A stretch of DNA of 64,000 nt. Origin: Longibacter salinarum (lineage in GTDB: Bacteria > Bacteroidota > Rhodothermia > Rhodothermales > Salinibacteraceae). The stretch is taken from positions 186,001-250,000 of the forward strand of contig NZ_PDEQ01000004.1 of assembly GCF_002554795.1 (NCBI RefSeq), read 5' to 3'. The notes below the pieces were generated by a model. The model searched no databases. It was not told the origin of the DNA and was given only the letters and a program-made list of their open reading frames with translations. This document shows positions 9,315 to 19,678 of the stretch, one piece after another (the first letter of the stretch is position 1; every line of letters begins with the position of its first letter). A program made the position numbers and the translations under genes.

Positions 9315-10394
9315 TTACGCCGCGACTTCTCTGGGCGACGTACCCGACGTTTCGGGTTGCTGATAGAGATGCTCGACGATAATCATATGTGGAAGCGTCA
9401 TTACGCTGATCAAGATGAAGAGAAGCGCGACCATTTGATCCTCAAAGCCGAACGACTGCGTCGTCGCATACAAAAGGCCCAGGCCGGCGAACGAAATGAT
9501 CGTGTAGAGGGCCGCTTTTTTATAAAATCCGGGAAGGGATGTTGGCTCGCCGGTGCGATTAAAGAAGCGAACGAGCTCGAGAATGTGACCGAGTGAATGC
9601 CAGAGTCCAAAGTAAACGGCAAAGGCAACAAGCGGGTGGACGGTCAGGAAAAGAGCGGACAGTGCGGCCGTGTTCACAAACTCGCGCCACCAGCCGTCGG
9701 GGCGCTCCGGCGTCTGTGGAAGCAGCACTGCCAGCATCACAATATGCTGCACGATCAATGCGGCGCAAACCCATGCACTCTGCGTCGCGACGTAGGGCCA
9801 GGATGAGACCTGGACGCCAGCGATCGCATCGAAGATCGGATCGACGATCCCTGGAAAGGCCGCAATGGGAAGCCCCACCAGCAACAGGCCGCGGGAGAGG
9901 TACAGCACCCGTGCTGTCACGGACGGAAGCGACCAGTACGCGAGGTCAGCCTGCCCGAAATGATACATCGTCATCACGAGAAAGGCGGCCAGGCACCAGG
10001 CCGGCACGACAAACCAGAGCGCACCGTACACCGCCATCATGGCGAGGTAAAACCCGTAGAAGCGCGCCTGGTCGCGAAGCGATGAGGACAGACCGTATAG
10101 CTGCGCCGCGACGATGTGATCGACCGCTCCATGGGGAATCCCCGTCACGACCACGGCCACCATCAGCACAGCAAATGCCGCGGGGCCAAGCGAAAGACCT
10201 CCCCACGCCCCGATCGCTGCACAGGCGAGGGTGATCCCTAATACGGTCACGTAAATGCGAGGCGATCGGAGCGTTACCTCGTGGTGATGCGCCTCAGCGT
10301 GGAAATCAGACACAGTTGGGGAAAGAAAGGAAGGCAGATAAGAACAGACAGAATCTACAATTCGGGTCTGACTCCGCCCAACCCTATTACTCAT
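9315..10394 (-). CDS. blh: Brp/Blh-family beta-carotene 15,15'-dioxygenase
   Basis: Members of this family cleave beta-carotene into two retinals, the chromophore of microbial rhodopsins. They are integral membrane iron enzymes. The 359-residue protein has about eight hydrophobic segments. The hallmark histidines are present: H88 and H93 in GIPHGAVDH, H145 in MYHFGQADL, and H266/H270 in LWHSLGH. About 30 polar residues precede the first helix, so translation might start later (a GTG lies near residue 28). No rhodopsin or carotenoid gene lies in the window, so the partner must be elsewhere. It ends close to, and convergent with, the fasciclin gene. Confidence 0.92.
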   Translation of the reverse strand: MSNRVGRSQTRIVDSVCSYLPSFLSPTVSDFHAEAHHHEVTLRSPRIYVTVLGITLACAAIGAWGGLSLGPAAFAVLMVAVVVTGIPHGAVDHIVAAQLYGLSSSLRDQARFYGFYLAMMAVYGALWFVVPAWCLAAFLVMTMYHFGQADLAYWSLPSVTARVLYLSRGLLLVGLPIAAFPGIVDPIFDAIAGVQVSSWPYVATQSAWVCAALIVQHIVMLAVLLPQTPERPDGWWREFVNTAALSALFLTVHPLVAFAVYFGLWHSLGHILELVRFFNRTGEPTSLPGFYKKAALYTIISFAGLGLLYATTQSFGFEDQMVALLFILISVMTLPHMIIVEHLYQQPETSGTSPREVAA

Positions 10395-10596
10395 GCGTTA
10401 CGAATCCGTCGCTCTCCAGGGTAGACGTGGACTTTCTTTCACAGATTCCCTTCATGTTCGCGCACGGTTTCATGCGTAGATGGCCCTCACGCGAGGGGAA
10501 GCTGGATTTACTCTGAACACTCCTTTTGATGCCGCGTTATAAATGGTCGACGTTATTGCGACACTGCGATATCTGACCAACTAACCGAGGACCATC

Positions 10597-11067
10597 GTGG
10601 CACAGGCGAAAAAAGGAGACGAAGTCCGCGTTCACTATACCGGGAAACTCGAAGACGGTACCGTATTTGACACGTCCGCCGAGGGCGAGCCGCTGAGCTT
10701 TACGATCGGTGAGAACCGCGTCATTCCGGGATTTGAGCAGGCGGTTCTTGGCATGGAGCCCGGCGATTCCAAAACGGAAGAGATCGATCCGGATCAGGCG
10801 TACGGTTCCCACCGTGAGGACATGGTGATGGAACTGGAGAAGTCGCAGATTCCGGACGAGGTCGAGCCGCAGGTTGGCCAGCAGCTGCAGCTCCGTCTCG
10901 ACAACGGCCAGACCGTTCCGGTGCTCATCACCGCGCTCGGCGAAGACACCGTCGAAATCGACGCGAACCACCCGCTCGCCGGACGGACTCTCACATTCGA
11001 GATCGAACTCATTGACATTGACGAAAACGGGGCAAGCGATGAAGGCGGCAACATAGTCACGCCGTAA
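10597..11067 (+). CDS. FKBP-type peptidyl-prolyl cis-trans isomerase (SlyD-like)
   Basis: Catalyses proline isomerisation and acts as a folding helper in the cytosol. It has 156 residues, with no signal peptide. The GTG start at 10597 is supported by a GAGGA element five bases upstream and by the fit to the family N-terminus (GDEVRVHYTGKLEDGTVFD). The FKBP core is split by the insert-in-flap domain typical of SlyD (about 70-125), with VIPGFEQAVLGMEPGD before it and NHPLAGRTLTFEIEL after it. The metal-binding His-rich tail of E. coli SlyD is absent. It is a single gene with a terminator at 11099-11133. Confidence 0.95.
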   Translation: MAQAKKGDEVRVHYTGKLEDGTVFDTSAEGEPLSFTIGENRVIPGFEQAVLGMEPGDSKTEEIDPDQAYGSHREDMVMELEKSQIPDEVEPQVGQQLQLRLDNGQTVPVLITALGEDTVEIDANHPLAGRTLTFEIELIDIDENGASDEGGNIVTP

Positions 11068-11098
11068 CCCCGGAAGCAGCAACATGCTGTTGAAAAGG

Positions 11099-11133
11099 AA
11101 ACGCCTCTGTGCTTCGGCACGGAGGCGTTTTTC
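11099..11133 (+). terminator. rho-independent terminator of FKBP gene
   Basis: A stem of about 12 bp (AACGCCTC.GTGC / GCAC.GAGGCGTT) capped by a TTCG tetraloop and followed by a short T run, about 30 bp after the FKBP stop. Confidence 0.9.
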
Positions 11134-11206
11134 TGTGCGCACGCGTTTCTTTGTACACCCGGACATTGGCCCGCGGCGGCCGCCCGTCGCAGACCGATCG
11201 GACAGA

Positions 11207-13882
<2,676 letters not shown>

Positions 13883-13983
13883 GGGCAAAGAGGGAAAAAA
13901 GAGGAGGCTATGCGGTGCCGATCCTGGGCGTTCAAGGGGAAAATGTCCCGTCGGCAGAGGGTCTACGGTTGGCCGAACGGGCT

Positions 13984-14541
13984 TTACGCGGTAAGCTGGG
14001 AAGCCAACCAGGCGCGGGCGGCTCGCCAGTCGCGGTAAACCGTAGGCTCGGAGATATCCAGAGCCGCTGCCGTTTCCGCAACGGTGAGTCCCGCGAAAAA
14101 CCGGCATTCGACGATCTGCGCCTGCCGATCGTCCATATCAGCCAGCCGATCCAACGCATCGTCCAGCGCGAGGAGCTCGATATCGTTGATCGGCTCTGAG
14201 TACAGATTATCATCGAATGAAATTGCCGTCTCCGTCCCCCCCCGTTTGTCCGCCTGGCGGCGGCGGGCTGCATCAATCAGCACTTGCCGCATCGCACGAG
14301 CAGCAACACGGAAAAAGTGCGTGCGATCTTTCCATTCGACATCCGACGGCACCAGTTTTTCGTATGCCTCGTGTACGAGCCCCGTTGTATCGATCGTGGA
14401 TGCACCGCGGTCGCTCCGCACCTTTCGTGCGAGACGTCGCAGCTCTTCGTACACGAGCGGAATTAGATCATCAAGGGCGTCGGCATCACCATCCCGCGCA
14501 GCATGGAGAAGATGGGTGACCGGGGATGAGGACGATGACAT
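13984..14541 (-). CDS. ECF-type RNA polymerase sigma factor (Sigma70_ECF family)
   Basis: An alternative sigma factor of 185 residues. Region 2 spans about residues 8-80 with the family signature TTGLVHEAYEKL and FFRVAARAMRQVLIDAARR. Region 4 spans about 125-182 with the helix-turn-helix GLTVAETAAALDISEPTVYRDW. It belongs to the group often encoded next to Ser/Thr kinases rather than classical anti-sigma factors. The kinase gene follows directly, and no anti-sigma gene is adjacent. Inference: the kinase may control this sigma factor by phosphorylation. Confidence 0.95.
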   Translation of the reverse strand: MSSSSSPVTHLLHAARDGDADALDDLIPLVYEELRRLARKVRSDRGASTIDTTGLVHEAYEKLVPSDVEWKDRTHFFRVAARAMRQVLIDAARRRQADKRGGTETAISFDDNLYSEPINDIELLALDDALDRLADMDDRQAQIVECRFFAGLTVAETAAALDISEPTVYRDWRAARAWLASQLTA

Positions 14542-14923
14542 TAAGAAACGAGTGGTTGTAAATTGATTCTGCAGCTAACACACAACAATGTGTGCACACT
14601 GACTTGCCACAACAGAGTTCTGTCGTAGCTCACTGAGAGTAATGACATGTTTTACCGGTCCATCTACCGTACATGGACGCCTGCTCTTACCGGAAGGATC
14701 CAAACGATAGAAATCCATTGGAGCATCGTTCCAATCAACAAAATGATCACGGATGATAGGTACGAAGGATGGTTTGCGTATGGTGAGATAGAACGGAAGA
14801 CAAACTCCGTCGCCTTGTCTGCAGACGGGTCTCCTCATCGTTTCTTTTTGTAGACAGTCTGAGTCGGTAGCTCCATCGACATGTCATTTCGCTCTGTCGA
14901 TAACCGACGTAGCCCCTTCGCTT
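14542..14923. other. gene-free spacer
   Basis: About 380 bp upstream of the minus-strand sigma/kinase operon and of the plus-strand gene at 14924. Short frames here have no recognisable features. The promoter of the sigma factor gene should lie near 14542-14640, but no element is clear. Confidence 0.5.
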
Positions 14924-15394
14924 ATGATGGACCCCATTTCCCCCTCATTTCGGCTCGACGCTCTATCGGCGCACCAGATCGGAGTCGCGTTTCTTACGCT
15001 TCTGTGTCTGTTGCCCGTCTTGGCCTCGGACGCCTACGCCCAAATCCGATACACGCCGCCTCGTGGGGCAACCCTGATGCCCGTCCAGGCTCCAGACTCA
15101 TCCTCACGCTCGCCAGCTACCGTATCAGCGACGAGAAATCAAGGTGCCACTCATCCAACTGCGGACACCACCCGCCCGTTATCGGAGCGGACCCCGGACG
15201 ATCCAGCCGTCAGCAGAATTGTCCCGCTCCCGGCTACAGGCGGTGCTCCGGTGGCCGTCACGCCTCACATCAGTCCGTCGCTTCTCCTCGCGCCAGCAAA
15301 GCCCTCGTTCCGACAAACGAATTTGCTGACATCCGTTATCTACGGCGCGAGGCGCACACTCGCGCCTCATTCGCTGCCATCCACTCCTAAATAA
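14924..15394 (+). CDS. hypothetical secreted protein
   Basis: A 156-residue frame with a convincing signal peptide: a polar start, a hydrophobic core at about residues 19-35, and likely cleavage after the SDAYAQ region near 40. The mature part is low complexity, rich in Pro, Ser, Thr and Ala, with no recognised domain and no cysteine. Two adjacent ATG codons (14924, 14927) could serve as start. No function can be given. It may be a small periplasmic or surface protein, or a chance frame. Confidence 0.4.
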   Translation: MMDPISPSFRLDALSAHQIGVAFLTLLCLLPVLASDAYAQIRYTPPRGATLMPVQAPDSSSRSPATVSATRNQGATHPTADTTRPLSERTPDDPAVSRIVPLPATGGAPVAVTPHISPSLLLAPAKPSFRQTNLLTSVIYGARRTLAPHSLPSTPK

Positions 15395-15497
15395 GGCGGG
15401 GGAGTTTATCCCGTGGTTTCCGGATGTCCGCATCGCTGCGCGCAATGGCCTGAGAAATATTTTTTGGCTCCAGTTGCTATTCTGATTTTTCTGATTC

Positions 15498-15514
15498 ACT
15501 TTGTGTTTTAAAGT
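15498..15514. promoter_or_regulatory. candidate operator (ACTTT-N7-AAAGT), copy 1
   Basis: A 17-bp inverted repeat with arms ACTTT/AAAGT and a 7-base spacer, 22 bp before the start of the membrane-protein gene at 15537. Its reverse complement matches the site at 16547-16563 in 15 of 17 positions. Likely bound by the winged-helix regulator encoded in the same operon (inference). Confidence 0.6.
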
Positions 15515-15536
15515 ACGCGTATCTTCCTCTTCTCTC

Positions 15537-16166
15537 ATGCGAAGCGACCGCCCCGCTGTACGTCCGACCACCGGTGACAACGAGCCGGTCCAGCCATCGA
15601 CGCCCGAGCGTGCATCCAGCGACCTTCGCTTCATCCGCTCGATGATGGAGTCCGGAGGGCAGTTTACCGCCGTCCCCGGATTTGGAAGTATCGGCATGGG
15701 AGTTACCGCGCTGGGCGCGGCGGCACTTTCGTCGATCATGCAAACGGAGACGTTGTGGCTGCTCGTCTGGGCCGGGGAGGCACTCCTTGCAACAGTCATC
15801 GGCGTCGTCGCGATGATCCGGAAGGCCCGGCGACAGGACGTCCCGCTGCAGTCGGGACCGGCCCGGAAATACGTCTTCGGACTTCTTCCGCCCCTTGCAA
15901 CCGGCATCCTGCTGACCGCTGCTCTTCTGTATCACGGACAGACCGAACTTCTACCTGGCATCTGGCTGACCTGCTACGGGGCAGCCACAATGACTGCCGG
16001 CACATTCTCCGTCCGCGTTGTCCCCATCATGGGCGCCTGCTTTATGGTCGTCGGGGCGCTGACCCTTTTCGCCCCGCCTGCCGCGCACAACCTTTTGCTC
16101 GCCGGCGGATTCGGCGGCCTCCACCTGATTTTTGGATTCATCATTGCTCGTCGCCATGGCGGATAA
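15537..16166 (+). CDS. multi-pass membrane protein of unknown function
   Basis: A 209-residue protein with a polar N-terminus (about 40 residues) and about six hydrophobic segments from residue 45 to 205 (for example LLPPLATGILLTAALLY and LLLAGGFGGLHLIFGFIIA). The ATG at 15537 was preferred to an upstream start because it lies just after the operator-like site. Its 3' end overlaps the start of the winged-helix regulator gene by 11 bp, indicating translational coupling. No catalytic motif is seen. Inference: it senses or answers the same condition as the regulator. Confidence 0.8.
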   Translation: MRSDRPAVRPTTGDNEPVQPSTPERASSDLRFIRSMMESGGQFTAVPGFGSIGMGVTALGAAALSSIMQTETLWLLVWAGEALLATVIGVVAMIRKARRQDVPLQSGPARKYVFGLLPPLATGILLTAALLYHGQTELLPGIWLTCYGAATMTAGTFSVRVVPIMGACFMVVGALTLFAPPAAHNLLLAGGFGGLHLIFGFIIARRHGG

Positions 16167-16488
16167 CCGAACATCTTCCTTCCGTGCTCAGCGCGTCCGC
16201 CCCGGCGAAATCGACCGCCTCATTCATGGCCGCGTTCGCCTCGGAATCATGAGCGCCCTCGCGACCGGTGACCGGCTGAGCTTTAACGAATTGAAGCAAC
16301 GCCTCGACACGTCCGACGGCAACCTCAGCGTGCATGCTCGCAAGCTGGAGGAAGCCGGGTATGTGGAATGCATCAAGTCATTCGACGGGCGAACGCCGAA
16401 AACCGAATACCAGATCACCAACGCCGGTACCGACGCCCTTCGGCAGTACATCGATCAGATGGAGCAACTTCTGGGATTTGGCGAGTAG
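16156..16488 (+). CDS. winged-helix DNA-binding transcriptional regulator
   Basis: A 110-residue regulator of the small winged-helix type (PF13601-like, related to MarR/ArsR regulators). It starts at the ATG at 16156 inside the end of the preceding gene. The helix-turn-helix is LSFNELKQRLDTSDGNLSVHARKLEEAGYV (about residues 36-65), followed by the wing with a KSFDGRTPKTEYQIT strand pair. Matching 17-bp inverted repeats lie before the operon (15498-15514) and between this gene and the DUF4173 gene (16547-16563), pointing to autoregulation and control of the downstream gene (inference). Confidence 0.92.
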   Translation: MADNRTSSFRAQRVRPGEIDRLIHGRVRLGIMSALATGDRLSFNELKQRLDTSDGNLSVHARKLEEAGYVECIKSFDGRTPKTEYQITNAGTDALRQYIDQMEQLLGFGE

Positions 16489-16546
16489 CCTCGCTCCACA
16501 TGCGCGACCTCTTCACCGGTGGGCCGCGCTTTCTCTTTGAGACATC

Positions 16547-16563
16547 ACTTTACAATACAAAGT
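16547..16563. promoter_or_regulatory. candidate operator (ACTTT-N7-AAAGT), copy 2
   Basis: A 17-bp inverted repeat, ACTTTACAATACAAAGT, 17 bp before the DUF4173 gene. It is nearly identical to the reverse complement of the copy at 15498-15514. Located in an AT-rich promoter-like patch in otherwise GC-rich DNA. Confidence 0.6.
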
Positions 16564-16580
16564 AATCATTTTACCAAACC

Positions 16581-18095
16581 ATGCAAACGTCATCCCGATT
16601 GATTTATGAAGCGGCAGGCTGCACGTTTTTCCTGGGTGTGCTCGGCACCCTCCTTTTCGACACACCCGTCCTCGGACTGAACGGCACGCTGTGGGTGCTC
16701 GGGCTGTGCGGCGGAGTGGCTGTGCTCACCCTTCGCTGGAGGAAAACAGCGACGCTTCGCGAGACGCTTCCTTTCGCCGGGATCGGCGTCCTTGGCATGT
16801 TGCTGCTGCTACGCGATGCACCACCGCTCACGGCAGCAATCGTCCTAGGATTGCTCGGCCTCTTTGTCCTCTTCATTCGGCAGCAGCAGGTTGCCACTCT
16901 TCATCCGGCTCTGCGCGCCGGGATTGGCCAGCTTTCGCTCGTACAGACCGTCTTCAGCGCCTGGCTCCGTCTCATTCCAGACACACTCAACTTCGATTAT
17001 CGACGCCTGAACACTCACAGATCGTCGGTGCACGCCACGGGAATTGCTCGCGGTCTCCTTCTCACCGCACCGCTTTTACTTGTGTTCGGGACGCTTCTCG
17101 CTTCAGCCGATCAGACATTCGAGCGGATCCTGCTTTCCGCGATCCAGATCGACATTGAGTCAGCGTGGTGGCACATCGTGCGCGTGGTATTCTTTGGCGG
17201 CCTGGCAGCAGGTGTCCTGCGCGGCTCGCTGTTCGTTCTGGACGTGGACGTTCGCCACGAGCCGAAGCAGACGATCGGCGCGACAGAAATACAGGTCATC
17301 CTTGGCTCAATCGCTCTACTCTTCGGCGGGTACGTCATGGTGCAGCTTCCGTACTTCTTCGGCGGCCTCGAAACGGTCCTCGGCACACGCGGTCTGACAA
17401 TCGCACAGTACGCCCGAGAAGGCTTTTTCGAACTCTCGTGGGTCGCCTCCCTTTCTTTGCTCGTACTCTTCGGCCTTCACACGCGCCTTGATGACACTGC
17501 ACGCCCTCAGACGGCCTTCCGCCAGATGGCTCTGGTTGTGCTGCTTCTTTTGACCGTGATGCTCATGTCCGCCGGACAGCGCATGCTCGTGTACGTTGGC
17601 GAATTCGGGCTGTCCGCGATGCGACTATACGTCAGCGTCTTTCTCGTCTGGGCAGCACTCGTGTTCTTCTGGTTCGGCGCCACCGTGCTTCGCTCTCAGC
17701 GTGATCGCTTCGTCCCCGGAGCGGCGATCGCGGGGTTCGTTCTGCTGATGGGACTCACACTTGCCAACCCAGAGGCCCAGGTGGTCCGCTTCAACATTGA
17801 CCGCGCGTCGCAAACGCGGACGTTTGATGTCTCCTACGCTCTGTCGCTGAGCACGGATGTGGTACCAACCCTGGCGGAGTCGGCTGAACACCTACCATCG
17901 GCCACCGATCGGTCGGCCGTGGCCGATGCTCTTCTCTGTGCGTATGACGACCCGGCCCCGCGTGGATGGAAAGGCTGGACGTGGAGCCGATCCCGGGCAT
18001 ACGCCGCCGTCCAAATGCACCAGACCGAACTGTGGTGGCACGCAAGCGATGCCGCGCTGAACTGCTCGGAGGTACGCCGCCCGTTCGTTCGGTAA
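16581..18095 (+). CDS. DUF4173 (DUF4153-like) integral membrane protein
   Basis: A 504-residue protein with about a dozen hydrophobic segments between residues 10 and 405, then a soluble C-terminal part of about 100 residues that looks periplasmic (NPEAQVVRFNIDRA... ALSLSTDVVPTLAE). The segments GLLLTAPLLLVFGTLLASAD, LTIAQYAREGFFELSWVA and NPEAQVVRFNI are typical of the DUF4173/DUF4153 family, which has no established activity. It lies 92 bp after the winged-helix regulator and has its own candidate operator, so the two are probably a regulatory pair. Substrate or role unknown. Confidence 0.85.
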   Translation: MQTSSRLIYEAAGCTFFLGVLGTLLFDTPVLGLNGTLWVLGLCGGVAVLTLRWRKTATLRETLPFAGIGVLGMLLLLRDAPPLTAAIVLGLLGLFVLFIRQQQVATLHPALRAGIGQLSLVQTVFSAWLRLIPDTLNFDYRRLNTHRSSVHATGIARGLLLTAPLLLVFGTLLASADQTFERILLSAIQIDIESAWWHIVRVVFFGGLAAGVLRGSLFVLDVDVRHEPKQTIGATEIQVILGSIALLFGGYVMVQLPYFFGGLETVLGTRGLTIAQYAREGFFELSWVASLSLLVLFGLHTRLDDTARPQTAFRQMALVVLLLLTVMLMSAGQRMLVYVGEFGLSAMRLYVSVFLVWAALVFFWFGATVLRSQRDRFVPGAAIAGFVLLMGLTLANPEAQVVRFNIDRASQTRTFDVSYALSLSTDVVPTLAESAEHLPSATDRSAVADALLCAYDDPAPRGWKGWTWSRSRAYAAVQMHQTELWWHASDAALNCSEVRRPFVR

Positions 18096-18253
18096 TGCAT
18101 ACCGCGAACGTATAAAGAGAATGGAGACGATACAAGATGGCAGACATTCGCCTCCGCATGATCACAGACGGATCGCCAATCCTGCTTGTGGAAGGCTAGG
18201 CGTTCATTGTACGTTAACAGTCCGTCTCTCCTTTCAAGTAGAACCGTCGTGCC

Positions 18254-19045
18254 ATGAACTTCCGAAACGCGTTGATCTGGATTACCGGTGCATCGTCAGG
18301 GATTGGTGAAGCCTGTGCGTATGACTTCAGCCGACGCGGCGCACGGTGCATCCTGTCAGCTCGTCGGGAGGATCGCCTGCACGAGGTCCGGGAGCATTGC
18401 GCCCGACCGGATGAGCACCTCGTTGTGCCCATAGACCTAGCGGAGCCAGAGTCGATCGACGCGGCGGCGGCCACGGTGCGTCTGGAGGGCGTCGTGGACC
18501 TCATGCTGCACAATGCTGGCATCAGTCAGCGGAGCCTTGCGCGGGAGACGGAAGATGCGGTCGTACGGCGCCTGATGGAGGTAAACTTCTTCGGCACGGT
18601 ACGACTGAATCAAGCAATTCTGCCCGGCATGCTGGCACGACAGTCCGGACACATCGCGGTGGTAACGAGCCTCGTCGGAAAGTTCGGGACGCCGCTTCGG
18701 TCGGGATATGCCGCGTCGAAGCACGCGCTCCACGGCTACTTCGACTCGCTTCGAGCGGAAGTATTTGACGATGGCATCCGCATCACGCTCGTGTGCCCGG
18801 GCTTCATACGTACGCAGGTGTCAAATAACGCGCTGACGGCCGACGGCTCGGCACAAGGGAAGATGGACCCGGCACAGGCCGAGGGCATGCCACCGGGCGA
18901 CTGCGCGAGGGCGATCGCCGACGCCGTCGTGGCCGCCAAAGACGAAGTGTACGTGGGCGGACGAGAGGTAGCCGGCGTCTACCTGAAGCGTCTATCGCCA
19001 ACGCTCTTCAACCGACTGATCCGCTCGGTCAGCGTCACACGGTAA
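18254..19045 (+). CDS. short-chain dehydrogenase/reductase (SDR)
   Basis: An NAD(P)-dependent classical SDR of 263 residues. The cofactor motif TGASSGIGEACA lies at about residues 11-22, NAG in LMLHNAGIS at about 91-93, the catalytic Ser in VVTSLVGKFG near 138, and YAASKHA with the catalytic Tyr and Lys near 151/155. The Rossmann fold is complete. It resembles the DHRS7B-like subgroup. The C-terminal segment YLKRLSPTLFNRLIRS may associate with membrane. The gene stands alone between the DUF4173 gene and a repeat-bounded cassette. Substrate unknown. Confidence 0.93.
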   Translation: MNFRNALIWITGASSGIGEACAYDFSRRGARCILSARREDRLHEVREHCARPDEHLVVPIDLAEPESIDAAAATVRLEGVVDLMLHNAGISQRSLARETEDAVVRRLMEVNFFGTVRLNQAILPGMLARQSGHIAVVTSLVGKFGTPLRSGYAASKHALHGYFDSLRAEVFDDGIRITLVCPGFIRTQVSNNALTADGSAQGKMDPAQAEGMPPGDCARAIADAVVAAKDEVYVGGREVAGVYLKRLSPTLFNRLIRSVSVTR

Positions 19046-19049
19046 AACA

Positions 19050-19126
19050 GTTCAGGGTTCACGGTTCATAGTTCACGGTTCATAGTTCACGGTTCATAGT
19101 TCACGGTTCATAGTTCACGGTTCAGA
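19050..19126 (+). repeat. 14-bp tandem repeats with terminal inverted repeat
   Basis: Five head-to-tail copies of GTTCACGGTTCATA (19057-19126; the last has two changed bases). At the left edge is GTTCAGGGTTCA (19050-19061), whose exact reverse complement lies at 19657-19668 on the other side of the four-helix-bundle gene. It begins only four bases after the SDR stop codon. Confidence 0.9.
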
Positions 19127-19202
19127 GTCCGCTCACGTTATGCGATTTATCCCGGATGTGTCTTTCGGATGAACGGACAAGTGAAATTTGTCATCCAGAG
19201 AC

Positions 19203-19598
19203 ATGGGATTCTCAAGCTATCGAGATATTGATGCATGGAAGAAGGCGCGCAAGCTGACAGGGGACGTGTATCAGGTTACGCGATCCGGTGGGTTACGACG
19301 TGACTTTGGACTCCGTGACCAGATGCAACGAAGTGCCGTTTCCGTCATGTCGAATATTGCAGAAGGGTTCGGGCGAGGTAGCAATCGCGAGTTCATTCAA
19401 TTCCTCTTGCAGGCGCGTGCCTCATCGCTCGAATTGCAAAGCCACCTCTATGTCGCCTACGATGTGCGTTACATAAGCGAGCAGCAATTTGATACGTTGT
19501 ACGATGCCTGCGGCGAAGTCATTGCACTAATTACCGGATTACTCAGCTATCTCAAATCCTCTAACCGGAAAGGATACAAGTTCAACGAACCCAAGTAG
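19203..19598 (+). CDS. four-helix-bundle protein (S23 / rRNA-intervening-sequence family)
   Basis: A 131-residue, all-helical protein of the family first seen inside 23S rRNA intervening sequences and related to the Avd protein of diversity-generating retroelements. Its biochemical role is not established. The ATG at 19203 matches the family start (YRDIDAWKKARKLT). The signature segments LRDQMQRSAVSVMSNIAEGFGR and EFIQFLLQARASSLELQSHL are present. No reverse transcriptase or rRNA gene is nearby, so this is a stand-alone copy. It sits between inverted 12-bp repeats, suggesting that the gene plus flanks form a small mobile unit (inference). Confidence 0.93.
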   Translation: MGFSSYRDIDAWKKARKLTGDVYQVTRSGGLRRDFGLRDQMQRSAVSVMSNIAEGFGRGSNREFIQFLLQARASSLELQSHLYVAYDVRYISEQQFDTLYDACGEVIALITGLLSYLKSSNRKGYKFNEPK

Positions 19599-19637
19599 CA
19601 ACAGGCGGGCTTACCAGCGTTTTATTCGTTCGGAGAG

Positions 19638-19670
19638 CACCCTGAACCCTGAATTCTGAACCCTGAACAT
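19638..19670 (-). repeat. GTTCAGGGTTCA repeats, inverted relative to left flank
   Basis: Read on the minus strand this is a run of GTTCAGGGTTCAG phrases. The 12 bases at 19657-19668 are the exact reverse complement of 19050-19061, giving inverted ends around the four-helix-bundle gene. Confidence 0.85.
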
Positions 19671-19678
19671 TTAATTTG

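Noticed and set aside
19057-19126. Possible CRISPR array
   Set aside because: The units are contiguous 14-mers without unique spacers, and no cas gene is present.
19203-19598. Diversity-generating retroelement (Avd-like four-helix protein)
   Set aside because: No reverse transcriptase, template repeat or variable-repeat target gene is found nearby; the S23 family is broader than Avd.
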